From an uncultured Lachnospiraceae bacterium (lineage in GTDB: Bacteria; Bacillota; Clostridia; Lachnospirales; Lachnospiraceae): DNA of 37,063 nucleotides. The notes under the pieces are model-generated. The model saw nothing but the letters and a program-made list of their open reading frames with translations, made no database searches and was not told the origin of the DNA. Below, one piece after another: positions 14,683 through 21,955 of the stretch. Numbering within the stretch: position 1 is the stretch's first letter; each line of letters opens with the position of its first letter. The stretch spans positions 1-37,063 of the forward strand of contig CANSTU010000030.1 in NCBI GenBank assembly GCA_947650005.1, read 5' to 3'. A program made the translations under genes and the position numbers.

Positions 14683-14904
14683 CTATTTAAATATGCTTTT
14701 TAAAGCATCTGCCGTTTTGGATACACCGTCTATGGTCAGCTTTGCCTTTACTCCGTCTATGATCTTCATAACAACATCATCCGGCAGATCGATCCCAATC
14801 ACCTTCTCTATTACTTTTACAGGCTCCTTCTCAAACTGTTCTTTGATATTCGGGTTTTTAGAAATCTCCTCTACAATCTTAGTGATCTGTTCTTTGATAT
14901 CCAT
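14683..14904 (-). CDS. Small orphan protein resembling an NHLP-type leader peptide
   Basis: A 73-residue, mostly helical protein starting MDIKEQITKIVEEISKNPNI. The ATG at 14904 is preceded by GGAGG with an eight-base spacer; the longer frame to 15021 runs through the promoter and is rejected. The segment FEKEPVKVIEKVIGIDLPDD matches the pattern of nitrile-hydratase-like leader peptides of some RiPP precursors: an acidic/basic helix, then Gly-Ile-X-Leu-Pro-Asp/Glu-Asp-Val. Its C-terminal tail (TADALKSIFK) has no Cys and little Ser/Thr, and no maturation enzyme or exporter gene is nearby, so a peptide-product role is not supported. Similar short proteins occur singly in Lachnospiraceae genomes, function unknown. 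It has its own promoter and terminator, so it is a stand-alone transcript. Confidence 0.75.
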   Translation of the reverse strand: MDIKEQITKIVEEISKNPNIKEQFEKEPVKVIEKVIGIDLPDDVVMKIIDGVKAKLTIDGVSKTADALKSIFK

Positions 14905-14954
14905 TTCCCATTCCTCCATATTTTTTTGCATTGGACGTATTCTTCCTTCATCCC

Positions 14955-14977
14955 ATCGGACATAAAATATGCCCGAT
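14955..14977 (-). promoter_or_regulatory. Hairpin in the 5' leader of the small helical protein gene
   Basis: ATCGGGCAT and ATGTCCGAT pair around an ATTTT loop, with one G-T wobble, starting about ten bases after the predicted transcription start. It ends about 50 bases before the start codon. Function is unknown. Confidence 0.4.
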
Positions 14978-14992
14978 CTTTCCAGCGGATTT

Positions 14993-15021
14993 ATTGTATA
15001 ATACACATGTAAAAAGTTCAA
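14993..15021 (-). promoter_or_regulatory. Promoter of the small helical protein gene
   Basis: TTGAAC (15021-15016) and TACAAT (14998-14993) are separated by exactly 17 bp, giving a good sigma-A promoter. Transcription would begin near 14986, about 80 bases before the ATG at 14904. Confidence 0.7.
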
Positions 15022-15048
15022 GGAATAAATTCCCTAAAACATCGGAAA

Positions 15049-15075
15049 GGACACTTCCTAATGGGAAAGTGTCCC
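15049..15075 (-). terminator. Terminator after pilB, end of the pilus locus
   Basis: GGGACACTTTCC and GGAAGTGTCC form a stem (one bulge) around a four-base loop, followed by TTTCC and later TTTT on the minus strand. It lies 22 bases after the pilB stop and marks the end of the pilus transcript. Confidence 0.65.
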
Positions 15076-15096
15076 TTGGGCCGTACACTGAATCTA

Positions 15097-16773
15097 CTAT
15101 TCATAAGCGATCTTTAAAAGCTCCTCTGGCGTGCTGATCCCTTTCTTCACCAGTTTCAAAGCGTTTTCCTTCAGGGTATGCATCTGCTGTTGCTTCCTGG
15201 CGTATTCCACGATTTCCTCCATGGAGGCACGGTCGCTGATCATACGACGCAGGGGGGCGTCCACAGCGATGATTTCGTGGATGGCGATGCGTCCCCTGTA
15301 TCCTGTGTTGCTGCACTGGGAGCAGCCTCTTCCACGTCGGATTTTCACCACATCTTCCCCCAGAAGCTTTCGTTCCTCCGGGGTGGTATCCACCTCCTGG
15401 CTGCAGTTGGGACAGACCTTACGCATCAGCCGCTGGGCCATGAGTCCCACCAAGGAATTGGCAATCAAATATTTTTCCACACCCATGTCCTCCAGACGCA
15501 CGATGCTGGAAGCCGCGTCGTTGGTATGGAGCGTGCTGAGCACCACATGGCCCGTGATCGCTGCCCGTACGGAAATCTCCGCTGTTTCCCCGTCGCGCGT
15601 CTCGCCCACCATGATGATATCCGGATCCTGGCGCAGCAGAGCGCGCAGGCCGGTTTCAAAGGTCAGTCCGGCCACTGGATTCACCTGGGTCTGATTGATG
15701 CCCTTCACGTTTTTCTCGACAGGATCCTCGATGGTGGAAATATTGAGCATCCGTTTAGAAAGGTATTCCAGGATCATATAAAGGGTGGTGGACTTACCGC
15801 TTCCCGTTGGGCCCGTGATATAGACGATTCCGTTGGGACAGTTCAGCAAGGGAAGGAATTGCCGGTAGCTTTCGTCATCCATGCCGAACTGATCCGCATA
15901 GTCCAGCCGGGCGGAGGAGGAAAGCAGGCGCAGTACGGCCTTTTCTCCGAACACAGTAGGCATCAGGGACACACGGATATTTACGGGGCCGCTTTCCGTC
16001 TTCACCCGGAAGTGGCCGTCCTGGGGAATCCGCTTCTCTGCGATATCCAGATTAGCCATGATTTTGATCCGGGCCACCAAGGGCTGATGAATGTTCCTCT
16101 GGAGGGAGACATATTCCATGATCACGCCGTCGATACGCATGCGCACCTTGGTTTCCCGGTCAAAAGGTTCGATATGGATATCGCTGGCATTGCTCTTGAT
16201 GGCCCTTTCCACCAGGCTGTTGAGCAGATGGATGATGGGCGCCTCCTCGTCCACATTGTCCAGCTCAGTTAAATCCAGGTCATCCATCTCGTCTACGGCA
16301 AAACCCGCATTGGCCTGGGTGGCCGCCTGCCTGGCCCCCACCTCCGCAAAATAATAGGATATAGCCTGGCGTAAGGGTTTTTCTTCGCCAAGCAGAATCT
16401 GCAGATAACAGCCCGTCTGCTGGCGAACCTCCTCCAGGGCAAAATAGTTCAAGGGATCGTTCGTCACCAGCACCATGGTTCGGTTTTTCACGCTGAGGGG
16501 CAGAAAAAGGTTCTTCTCGGCCAATTCCTTATCCACCATGGCCACCGCCTCTAGATCCACCTGCTGCTGGGAAACGTCCACAATCTCCATCTCAAGCCTA
16601 CTGGCCAGTGCCTCCAGCACCTGTTGTTCGGTCACGAACTGCAGCTCGATGAGGATTTGGCCCACACGCCTGTCCCGGTGCTCCTTTTGGTAGGCCAGGG
16701 CCTGTGCCATCTGCCCCTCGTCTACATATCCTTTTTCCGTCAATATTTCTCCGATTCTCAGATTCGCACTCAA
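15097..16773 (-). CDS. pilB: Type IV pilus assembly ATPase PilB (GspE family)
   Basis: The cytoplasmic hexameric ATPase that powers pilus extension. From the chosen start it is 558 residues. The N-terminal GspE_N domain begins LRIGEILTEKGYVDEGQMAQ. The C-terminal motor has Walker A GPTGSGKSTT (about residue 320), Walker B DPDIIMVGETRDGETAEI, the His box HVVLSTLHTNDA and the zinc-binding tetracysteine site CPNC...CSQC that marks PilB/GspE rather than PilT. I prefer the TTG at 16773: GGGAGGAG lies six bases upstream and the length then fits the family. The frame stays open to a TTG at 16884 with a weaker site, so an extended form of 595 residues is possible. It is the last gene of the pilus locus, 163 bp after pilO, and is followed by a terminator. 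Confidence 0.95.
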   Translation of the reverse strand: MSANLRIGEILTEKGYVDEGQMAQALAYQKEHRDRRVGQILIELQFVTEQQVLEALASRLEMEIVDVSQQQVDLEAVAMVDKELAEKNLFLPLSVKNRTMVLVTNDPLNYFALEEVRQQTGCYLQILLGEEKPLRQAISYYFAEVGARQAATQANAGFAVDEMDDLDLTELDNVDEEAPIIHLLNSLVERAIKSNASDIHIEPFDRETKVRMRIDGVIMEYVSLQRNIHQPLVARIKIMANLDIAEKRIPQDGHFRVKTESGPVNIRVSLMPTVFGEKAVLRLLSSSARLDYADQFGMDDESYRQFLPLLNCPNGIVYITGPTGSGKSTTLYMILEYLSKRMLNISTIEDPVEKNVKGINQTQVNPVAGLTFETGLRALLRQDPDIIMVGETRDGETAEISVRAAITGHVVLSTLHTNDAASSIVRLEDMGVEKYLIANSLVGLMAQRLMRKVCPNCSQEVDTTPEERKLLGEDVVKIRRGRGCSQCSNTGYRGRIAIHEIIAVDAPLRRMISDRASMEEIVEYARKQQQMHTLKENALKLVKKGISTPEELLKIAYE

Positions 16774-16936
16774 AGCATTCTCCTCCCGCCTCTGCCTGCG
16801 CCGCCGCTGCGCACAAGAGAGCCTTATTCCCTGCACAGCCCCACGCATTCGCTCTGTAGCCTTGACCGTGATGCCATACAGCAATCCTATTTCCTGCGTT
16901 TCCTCCGCATACGCGCTTTCCCACTTTTTGAAATTA

Positions 16937-17566
16937 CTATTCTGTCACGCTTTGGTCATACATATAGACCGCCAATACGCACTCCACGTCTGGCTGCTCC
17001 ACCACGTTCCAGTCCGCATCGAAGTAAACGCGCTCATCCATCCGCAAAGAACGCACCTGTACAGCCGGATAATTTTTCTCCACATCATCCAAAAAAGCAA
17101 AAATCTTCGCTTCCTCCCCCCGAAGCGTGAGATTTCCCAAGGCGGTAAGCATATAGCTCTCCGACGGGATCCTGTCGCTCTGCGCCGTCACCCCGTATAG
17201 GTAGGCCTCCGGTATGGCGGGCGCAGCCCCTTCTATGGACAGGGATACCGGAAACAGCCCGTGCCGCAGCGCCAGCCCGGTGAGCAGTTCGTCGATCTGA
17301 CGGTTTCCCATGGCCGCATAATAGGGGGAGGAGGCCTCCTCGATCGCTGCCCTGCGGACTTCAATGGAGCGTTCCAGCTGAGGGACGGAATCCATCAGGG
17401 CGCTCATTTCCACCATGGTATCCTCCAGCAGTTCCGCCTGGATGACGTTTTCCTGATAACGCCCAATTCCCGGCATGATCAGCAGGCGGACGAAAGCAAA
17501 AAGAATCAATGCACTCAGGGAAAGCTTCAGAAGCAATATATCGCTTTTGGTCAATTCCATTCTCAT
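16937..17566 (-). CDS. pilO: Type IV pilus alignment protein PilO (GspM-like)
   Basis: A 209-residue bitopic membrane protein. A short cytoplasmic N-terminus is followed by one membrane helix (about residues 8-30, ILLLKLSLSALILFAFVRLL), a coiled-coil (about 35-75, QAELLEDTMVEMSALMDSVP) and an extracellular ferredoxin-like beta domain. This architecture and the position after PilM/PilN identify PilO; sequence identity within the family is always low. In Gram-positive pili it links the inner platform to the pilin subunits. The ATG at 17566 overlaps the fusion gene stop (TGATG) with GGAGGG upstream; an ATG six bases later is also possible. A 163-bp gap of open but unrecognised sequence follows before the pilB start. 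Confidence 0.85.
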   Translation of the reverse strand: MRMELTKSDILLLKLSLSALILFAFVRLLIMPGIGRYQENVIQAELLEDTMVEMSALMDSVPQLERSIEVRRAAIEEASSPYYAAMGNRQIDELLTGLALRHGLFPVSLSIEGAAPAIPEAYLYGVTAQSDRIPSESYMLTALGNLTLRGEEAKIFAFLDDVEKNYPAVQVRSLRMDERVYFDADWNVVEQPDVECVLAVYMYDQSVTE

Positions 17567-19215
17567 CACACATCTCCCTCCTCATCAAGCGCGTCCTCCA
17601 TAGCGCTGATCGTCCCTTCCATCCTAGCCTCCATGGCTCCGGTCATCCCTTTCGTCCCGGCCTCCATGGCTCCGGTCATCCCTTTCGTCCCGGCCTCCAT
17701 GGCTCCGGCCGTCCCCTCCGGCCCGGAAGAGCTCTTCCCATGGGAAGTATCCCCTCCCACAGTCTCCAACGTCCTTCCCTGCTCCTGCGCTTCCTTGGAA
17801 ACCCTTCCCTCCAGGGTACAGGAAACGGAAAGGGTATACCATTCATCCTCAAAGTCGTATCCAGAATAATCCACCGCATGGAAAAGGCCGCTCTCCTCCA
17901 GGGACAGAATATAAACGGGAACGTCTATGACCTCCCGGCTGCTTGCCTCAAAAGTCAGCACCCCCGAAGAAGCCTCGTATCCGGTGATAAAGCATCCAAT
18001 TCCGCTTCCCCCAACGCTCTCAATTCGTCGCAGCACATCACTGGACAGTTCCGGATAGACGGACAGATTCTGATCCGTCCGCTCCACCGCCGCAATCCCT
18101 CCCTCAATTTCCCCAAGTCGCTGCTGCAGCAAAAGGGCCTCCTGATAACGCGCCTGTATGGCGGGATCCTCGATCCACTCCTGCTTACTACGAACATCCC
18201 GGGCAGCAGCAACGTTCATCGCCGCCACCACGCCGGTTACCGCCAGGCAGCCAGCCAGCACTGCCCCTGGAAGGATCAGATGCGGCCAAACTTTCTGCTC
18301 TCCTTGCTCCCTTTCGGCCTTCTCTTTTATAGTCCGATGCAGATCGATCCGCTTTTCTTTTTTTCCTGCGCAAACGAACGCGCCAACACAAGCAGCCCAG
18401 TCCGAAGCCATCTCCCCCTGAGGCATCGCGATCCGCCGATCCAAGGCCATGGGCGCCGCCTCCAGGTTCAGAGCCCTTATCCCTTCCAGGCCCGCTTCAA
18501 AATCCTCCGGCGCACAGCCCGCATAGTACACCCGAGTGATTAGATTCTCCCTCTTTTCTCCAGAATAAAACTGCAGGATTCCGGAAATGCTCCGTACGAT
18601 CTCCGTTCCAAAGTCCAACGTTCCCGGCTCGCTGAACAGACGGCTTCTCCCGGAATACAGATACCTCCCGTCCTGGCACAAAATGCTGGTCATGCTGCCT
18701 TCCTCAAAGAAAAGATAAATAGCGGTGGTATTCCGATATCCCTCCAGCTGCCCTAACAGACGCAGATACCCTTCCATGGGAACCGTTATGCCCCCAACCG
18801 AAATCCCTGCCTCCTCGCACAGTTCCAGAAAGCGTTTCAGCTGGCCTTCGTCCGCGCCTCCCGCGCAGAGATCCACGCCGCTTTTCTTATCCGAATAAAT
18901 GAAGGAAAAATCCGCAGCTTCATTTCGGAATCCGTCCGCCGCCTCCTTTGACGCCATGGCCGCAAGCTGCCTGCCTTTAGCATAGGGCAGCTTCATCACC
19001 CTGGACGAGCACAGGCCAGCCGGCAGCACCAGCCAGACGGGTCCGGTTTTCCATTCCTCGGGAAGTCCAGCCAATGCCTGCCCCCATCGGCCAAAAGAAT
19101 CCCCCTGCCCTTGCAGGGAAACTCTTTTCACCTGGGACAGCGCTGGATATCTCCCCTCTCTGCCGGACGCCGCCAGGATGCAGTCTTCCCAAAATACGAT
19201 GACACTCTGACTCAT
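17566..19215 (-). CDS. PilM-PilN fusion protein with repeat tail
   Basis: A 549-residue protein that combines two pilus parts normally encoded separately. Residues 1-300 resemble the actin-like PilM/GspL cytoplasmic domain (segments SRVMKLPYAKGRQLAAMASK, DFGTEIVRSISGILQFY). A single membrane helix lies about residues 315-338 (ILPGAVLAGCLAVTGVVAAM), followed by a PilN-like coiled coil and beta domain (about 345-475, EASSREVIDVPVYILSLEESGLFH). PilM normally binds the N-terminal tail of PilN, so a covalent fusion would fix that contact. The C-terminal tail holds four 11-residue repeats (AMEAGTKGMTG type) absent from usual PilN. The ATG has GAGGAG just upstream and overlaps the stop of a possible small ORF. 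It is directly coupled to pilO. Confidence 0.85.
   Translation of the reverse strand: MSQSVIVFWEDCILAASGREGRYPALSQVKRVSLQGQGDSFGRWGQALAGLPEEWKTGPVWLVLPAGLCSSRVMKLPYAKGRQLAAMASKEAADGFRNEAADFSFIYSDKKSGVDLCAGGADEGQLKRFLELCEEAGISVGGITVPMEGYLRLLGQLEGYRNTTAIYLFFEEGSMTSILCQDGRYLYSGRSRLFSEPGTLDFGTEIVRSISGILQFYSGEKRENLITRVYYAGCAPEDFEAGLEGIRALNLEAAPMALDRRIAMPQGEMASDWAACVGAFVCAGKKEKRIDLHRTIKEKAEREQGEQKVWPHLILPGAVLAGCLAVTGVVAAMNVAAARDVRSKQEWIEDPAIQARYQEALLLQQRLGEIEGGIAAVERTDQNLSVYPELSSDVLRRIESVGGSGIGCFITGYEASSGVLTFEASSREVIDVPVYILSLEESGLFHAVDYSGYDFEDEWYTLSVSCTLEGRVSKEAQEQGRTLETVGGDTSHGKSSSGPEGTAGAMEAGTKGMTGAMEAGTKGMTGAMEARMEGTISAMEDALDEEGDV
17597..17728 (-). repeat. 33-bp tandem repeats encoding the PilM-PilN tail
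   Basis: Four 33-bp units begin at 17597, 17630, 17663 and 17696; the middle two are identical and the outer two have diverged. They encode 11-residue repeats rich in Gly, Ala, Met and Thr. Perfect short repeats of this type can change number by slippage without breaking the frame, so tail length may vary between strains. Confidence 0.85.
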
Positions 19216-19382
19216 TTCTCCTCACATTCTGCCGCCCCTGGGCGGCCTACGATTTCCATGCCTATAATATAGGTATTGCCTTCGGCGCCTTTTCGCAGGT
19301 ATGGTTTGCAGCCATCTTCCCACAGCCACCATAAAGAAACTTCTATGCTAAGCCGCTCCCTCAATGGCGTTGTAGGACTCAT
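19212..19382 (-). CDS. Possible 56-residue ORF between pilC and the PilM-PilN fusion
   Basis: The 132 bp between pilC and the fusion gene stay open in one frame and end in a TGA that overlaps the next ATG (ATGA), the coupling seen elsewhere in this locus. Reading back, the frame opens at an ATG at 19382 inside the pilC 3' end. The product would be 56 residues with a Trp-rich segment (SLWWLWEDG) and a plausible C-terminus (NTYIIGMEIVGRPGAAECEE). Codon choice looks like that of the neighbours. Against it: no clear ribosome binding site was found, no family is recognised, and a second frame is also open over part of the gap. It could be a small pilus-associated protein or just untranslated leader. 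Confidence 0.35.
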   Translation of the reverse strand: MSPTTPLRERLSIEVSLWWLWEDGCKPYLRKGAEGNTYIIGMEIVGRPGAAECEEK

Positions 19383-20544
19383 AGATGGGCAGCATCACAG
19401 CCACGATGATAAAGCCCACCAGAAGCGCCATGATACAGATCAGCACCGGCTCCAGCATGGTTACGAGCCGTTTGGTAGCCGCCTCCGCCTCCTCTTCCAT
19501 GGTCAAAGCAATGGAATCCAACATGGAATCCAATCGTCCGCTCTCCTCTCCCACCAGGATGGAGCTGGAAAGCTTACGCAGAAACCCGTCCACCTCCCGC
19601 AGAGCCTGGGAAAGAGGAATACCACTTCTCACCATTGCGATCACCTGCTCAAACTGCGCCTGCACGTAGACATTGCCCACGGTATCCCCTGCGGTCTGCA
19701 GTGCCGACGCGATGGGCATCCCGCTGGAATACAGACTGCTCAAAGTCCTGGCAAAACGCGCCGTATAGATCACCTTATTCAGCTTCCCCACGACTGGAAT
19801 ATGTACTTTGACTGAATCCATGCCATAACGCACCTTGGGGATTTTCACTATAATCCGCAGAAGTACAGCCAGGACCGATACAGCCAACAGAGCAACATAC
19901 CACTGGTTTACCAGAAAATCAGAGGCCCCCATCAGCATTTCCGTCACGATCGGAAGGCTCTCCATCTCACTGAAAAGCTCCTCAAACTGAGGCAAGATAA
20001 AGGTTACGATCAAAATTACCACCGCTACGCACATCACCAGCAACACCACAGGATAGGTCATAGCCGACTGCACCTGCTGTTTTAGGCGGTTTTCCCTTTC
20101 ATAATGCAGAGACAGCCGGTTCATCACCGTATCGATATTCCCGCTACCCTCTCCGGAACGGATCATTCCCAACATCAGCTCCGGAAAACAGTTTTTCTGC
20201 TCCATGGCCTCTGACAGGCTGATCCCCTTCTTCAATTCTGACAGAAGATCCAAATAGAGCGCCCGGGTAACGGGAGAAAGCCCTTCCTCATCTGCAATGA
20301 TCTCCAGCCCCCGCACGATGCTCACCCCTGAGGACAACAACGTGGAAAGCTCCCTGCAAAACTCGGAAAGCTGTTTTGACGACAGCTTCCGATGTTTTTT
20401 TAGTGCGGACGCCTCTTTCGCATCGATCAGAAACAGCCCCTCTTCCTTCAACTGCTGCTGCAAAGCAGCCTCTCCGGACGCCTCCATGGCCCCCCGCCGG
20501 AGCTTTCCATCCATGCCCTTTGCTGTATATCGGAAATTTGCCAT
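19348..20544 (-). CDS. pilC: Type IV pilus inner-membrane platform protein PilC (GspF family)
   Basis: A 398-residue polytopic membrane protein that forms the rotor-like platform between PilB and the growing pilus. It starts MANFRYTAKGMDGKLRRGAM, typical of GspF/PilC. Two homologous GspF domains occupy about residues 65-190 and 265-390, each with the SGV/SGM-phi-S-A/R-L pattern (LLSSGVSIVRGLEII; LYSSGMPIASALQTA), with membrane helices about 170-192, 215-235 and 370-392. AGGAGAGGAG lies seven bases before the ATG. The gene begins 15 bp after the pilD stop. No unusual features. Confidence 0.95.
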   Translation of the reverse strand: MANFRYTAKGMDGKLRRGAMEASGEAALQQQLKEEGLFLIDAKEASALKKHRKLSSKQLSEFCRELSTLLSSGVSIVRGLEIIADEEGLSPVTRALYLDLLSELKKGISLSEAMEQKNCFPELMLGMIRSGEGSGNIDTVMNRLSLHYERENRLKQQVQSAMTYPVVLLVMCVAVVILIVTFILPQFEELFSEMESLPIVTEMLMGASDFLVNQWYVALLAVSVLAVLLRIIVKIPKVRYGMDSVKVHIPVVGKLNKVIYTARFARTLSSLYSSGMPIASALQTAGDTVGNVYVQAQFEQVIAMVRSGIPLSQALREVDGFLRKLSSSILVGEESGRLDSMLDSIALTMEEEAEAATKRLVTMLEPVLICIMALLVGFIIVAVMLPIYESYNAIEGAA

Positions 20545-20559
20545 CCGAAAACTCCTCTC

Positions 20560-21366
20560 CTACAATAACGATAGATACCACCCCGCGGCAGCATCCCCCC
20601 AGAAAAGCGCAGCAGCCAGACCCACGGCCAGAAATGGCCCAAAAGCGATCTGCTCCTTCCGGGAAATCCTTCCCGCTGCCAACATCACGATACAATACAC
20701 CCCTCCTGCTGCCAGGCCCACAAACGCAGCAAAGAGAACAGCCCGCCACCCCAGCAGAAACCCGCTCACCGCCATCAACTTGATATCTCCTCCTCCAAAG
20801 GCCCCTTCCACCGCCAAGGCCAACACGAACATGGGAACCGACACCACTGCCAGCCCGATAAGCCGATCCACCAAACCATGCTCCGGAAACAGCCATACCG
20901 CAGCGATCCCCAGCAAGGCAATCCCTATATGAAAACGATCATAAATGATCCTCGTATCCCGATCAATCAAAGCCACCACGGCCAAAATACCCAGGTATAG
21001 AAAGCCCCAAAGCCCCTCTATGCAGATTACCTCCCCTCCGGAGGCCAAGCCGCACCCACCTTTTCCCTGATCAAAAAACCAACAACACCATACGAAGGCA
21101 ACGCCCCCGGCCAATTCCATTCCCAAATACCGTACCGGGATCCGCCCGCCGCATCCCCGACATTTTCCTCCCTGCACCACATAACTGATGCAGGGAATCA
21201 ACTCCGCAGCCGACAACGTCCTCCCGCAGCCGGGACAATGACTCCGCCCCTGCACTACGCTCTCACCAATCGGAAGCCGACAGGCCACTACATGCAAAAA
21301 ACTGAATATACTCGCCCCCACGGCAAACCGCAGCAGCCATAACAAACCCTCCAAGAAAACAACCAT
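20560..21366 (-). CDS. pilD: Prepilin peptidase/methyltransferase PilD
   Basis: A polytopic membrane aspartic protease that cuts prepilins after the Gly of the leader and N-methylates the new N-terminus. The N-terminal part has the tetracysteine zinc site (CPGC and CRGC), often linked to the methylase domain. The catalytic Asp residues are seen in ALIDRDTRIIYD and in the GGGD motif AFGGGDIKLMAVSGFLLGW. Hydrophobic helices fill the rest. The reading frame is open to 21432, but that upstream start is a TTG; I favour ATG 21366 or 21372, with AGGGGA upstream. It should process PilA, the three minor pilins and the giant prepilin. It follows the degenerate pilin after about 120 bp. Confidence 0.93.
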   Translation of the reverse strand: MVVFLEGLLWLLRFAVGASIFSFLHVVACRLPIGESVVQGRSHCPGCGRTLSAAELIPCISYVVQGGKCRGCGGRIPVRYLGMELAGGVAFVWCCWFFDQGKGGCGLASGGEVICIEGLWGFLYLGILAVVALIDRDTRIIYDRFHIGIALLGIAAVWLFPEHGLVDRLIGLAVVSVPMFVLALAVEGAFGGGDIKLMAVSGFLLGWRAVLFAAFVGLAAGGVYCIVMLAAGRISRKEQIAFGPFLAVGLAAALFWGDAAAGWYLSLL

Positions 21367-21484
21367 TCCCATTCCCCTGCATATCGCAGGCATAACCTGC
21401 GATACTACTGACAATCCTCCGTTTGAAACCAAGCCTCAACTTCCCACATCCCGCCGCCCTTGAAACAGGGGCACACACCCTGTA

Positions 21485-21949
21485 TCAATAAACGGCAGTA
21501 TACTCTGTCCATACATAAGGCTCCTGATACGATACTACATAAGAAAGCGGCTCCTTGCAATAGCTCACGGTAAAGTCCCCCTCCTGATACAGGAAACGCA
21601 ACACCTCATAACCGCTCCCATCCGTCTGCAGCACCCAGAAATCCCCCGGCACCTTACTGTCCACAAGCACTTTACGCCAGACCTCCTCCGTAACCCCTCC
21701 CTCCCGGGAGGGATCACGAAAGGGCCTACTCGCAGCATAACACTCAGTCGCCGCCACCTGCAAGGCCAACCGCAGCGCCTTTGCGTTCCCCAATGCCACC
21801 TGCGCATCCGCCCGCCGCATAATCGCCAGACTTCCTGGGATTGCAGCGGTTAGGATGGCTAGGACGAGGACTGTGGCGGAAAGAACGCGGATTAAGTATT
21901 TTGATCCATGCTTTTTTTCTGCACCATTATGTTGCATAAAAAATCCCAT
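21485..21949 (-). CDS. Pilin-like protein lacking the canonical prepilin cleavage site
   Basis: A 154-residue protein coded directly after pilA (stop to start six bases). Its N-terminal helix (KYLIRVLSATVLVLAIL, then AAIPGSLAIMRRADAQ) lines up with that of PilA around the conserved Pro (VPALTGYIDKAKEKQ), but at the processing site Ser replaces the Gly at -1, Lys the Phe at +1, and Arg the Glu at +5. The rest is a small beta-rich domain with two Cys that might form a disulfide. It may be an uncleaved membrane-bound pilin-like assembly factor, or cleaved in another way. Start is ATG 21949 or 21937: AAGGAG is too close to the first and rather far from the second. Family assignment is by hand alignment and position. 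Confidence 0.7.
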   Translation of the reverse strand: MGFFMQHNGAEKKHGSKYLIRVLSATVLVLAILTAAIPGSLAIMRRADAQVALGNAKALRLALQVAATECYAASRPFRDPSREGGVTEEVWRKVLVDSKVPGDFWVLQTDGSGYEVLRFLYQEGDFTVSYCKEPLSYVVSYQEPYVWTEYTAVY

Positions 21950-21955
21950 AGCTCC

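Noticed and set aside
14683-15021. Long 112-residue form of the small helical protein
   Set aside because: The upstream part covers a clear -35/-10 promoter and the 5' leader; the ATG at 14904 has a good ribosome binding site.
15178-16272. Plus-strand 364-codon frame opposite pilB
   Set aside because: Antisense to a well-supported ATPase gene, with no start signal or family motif.
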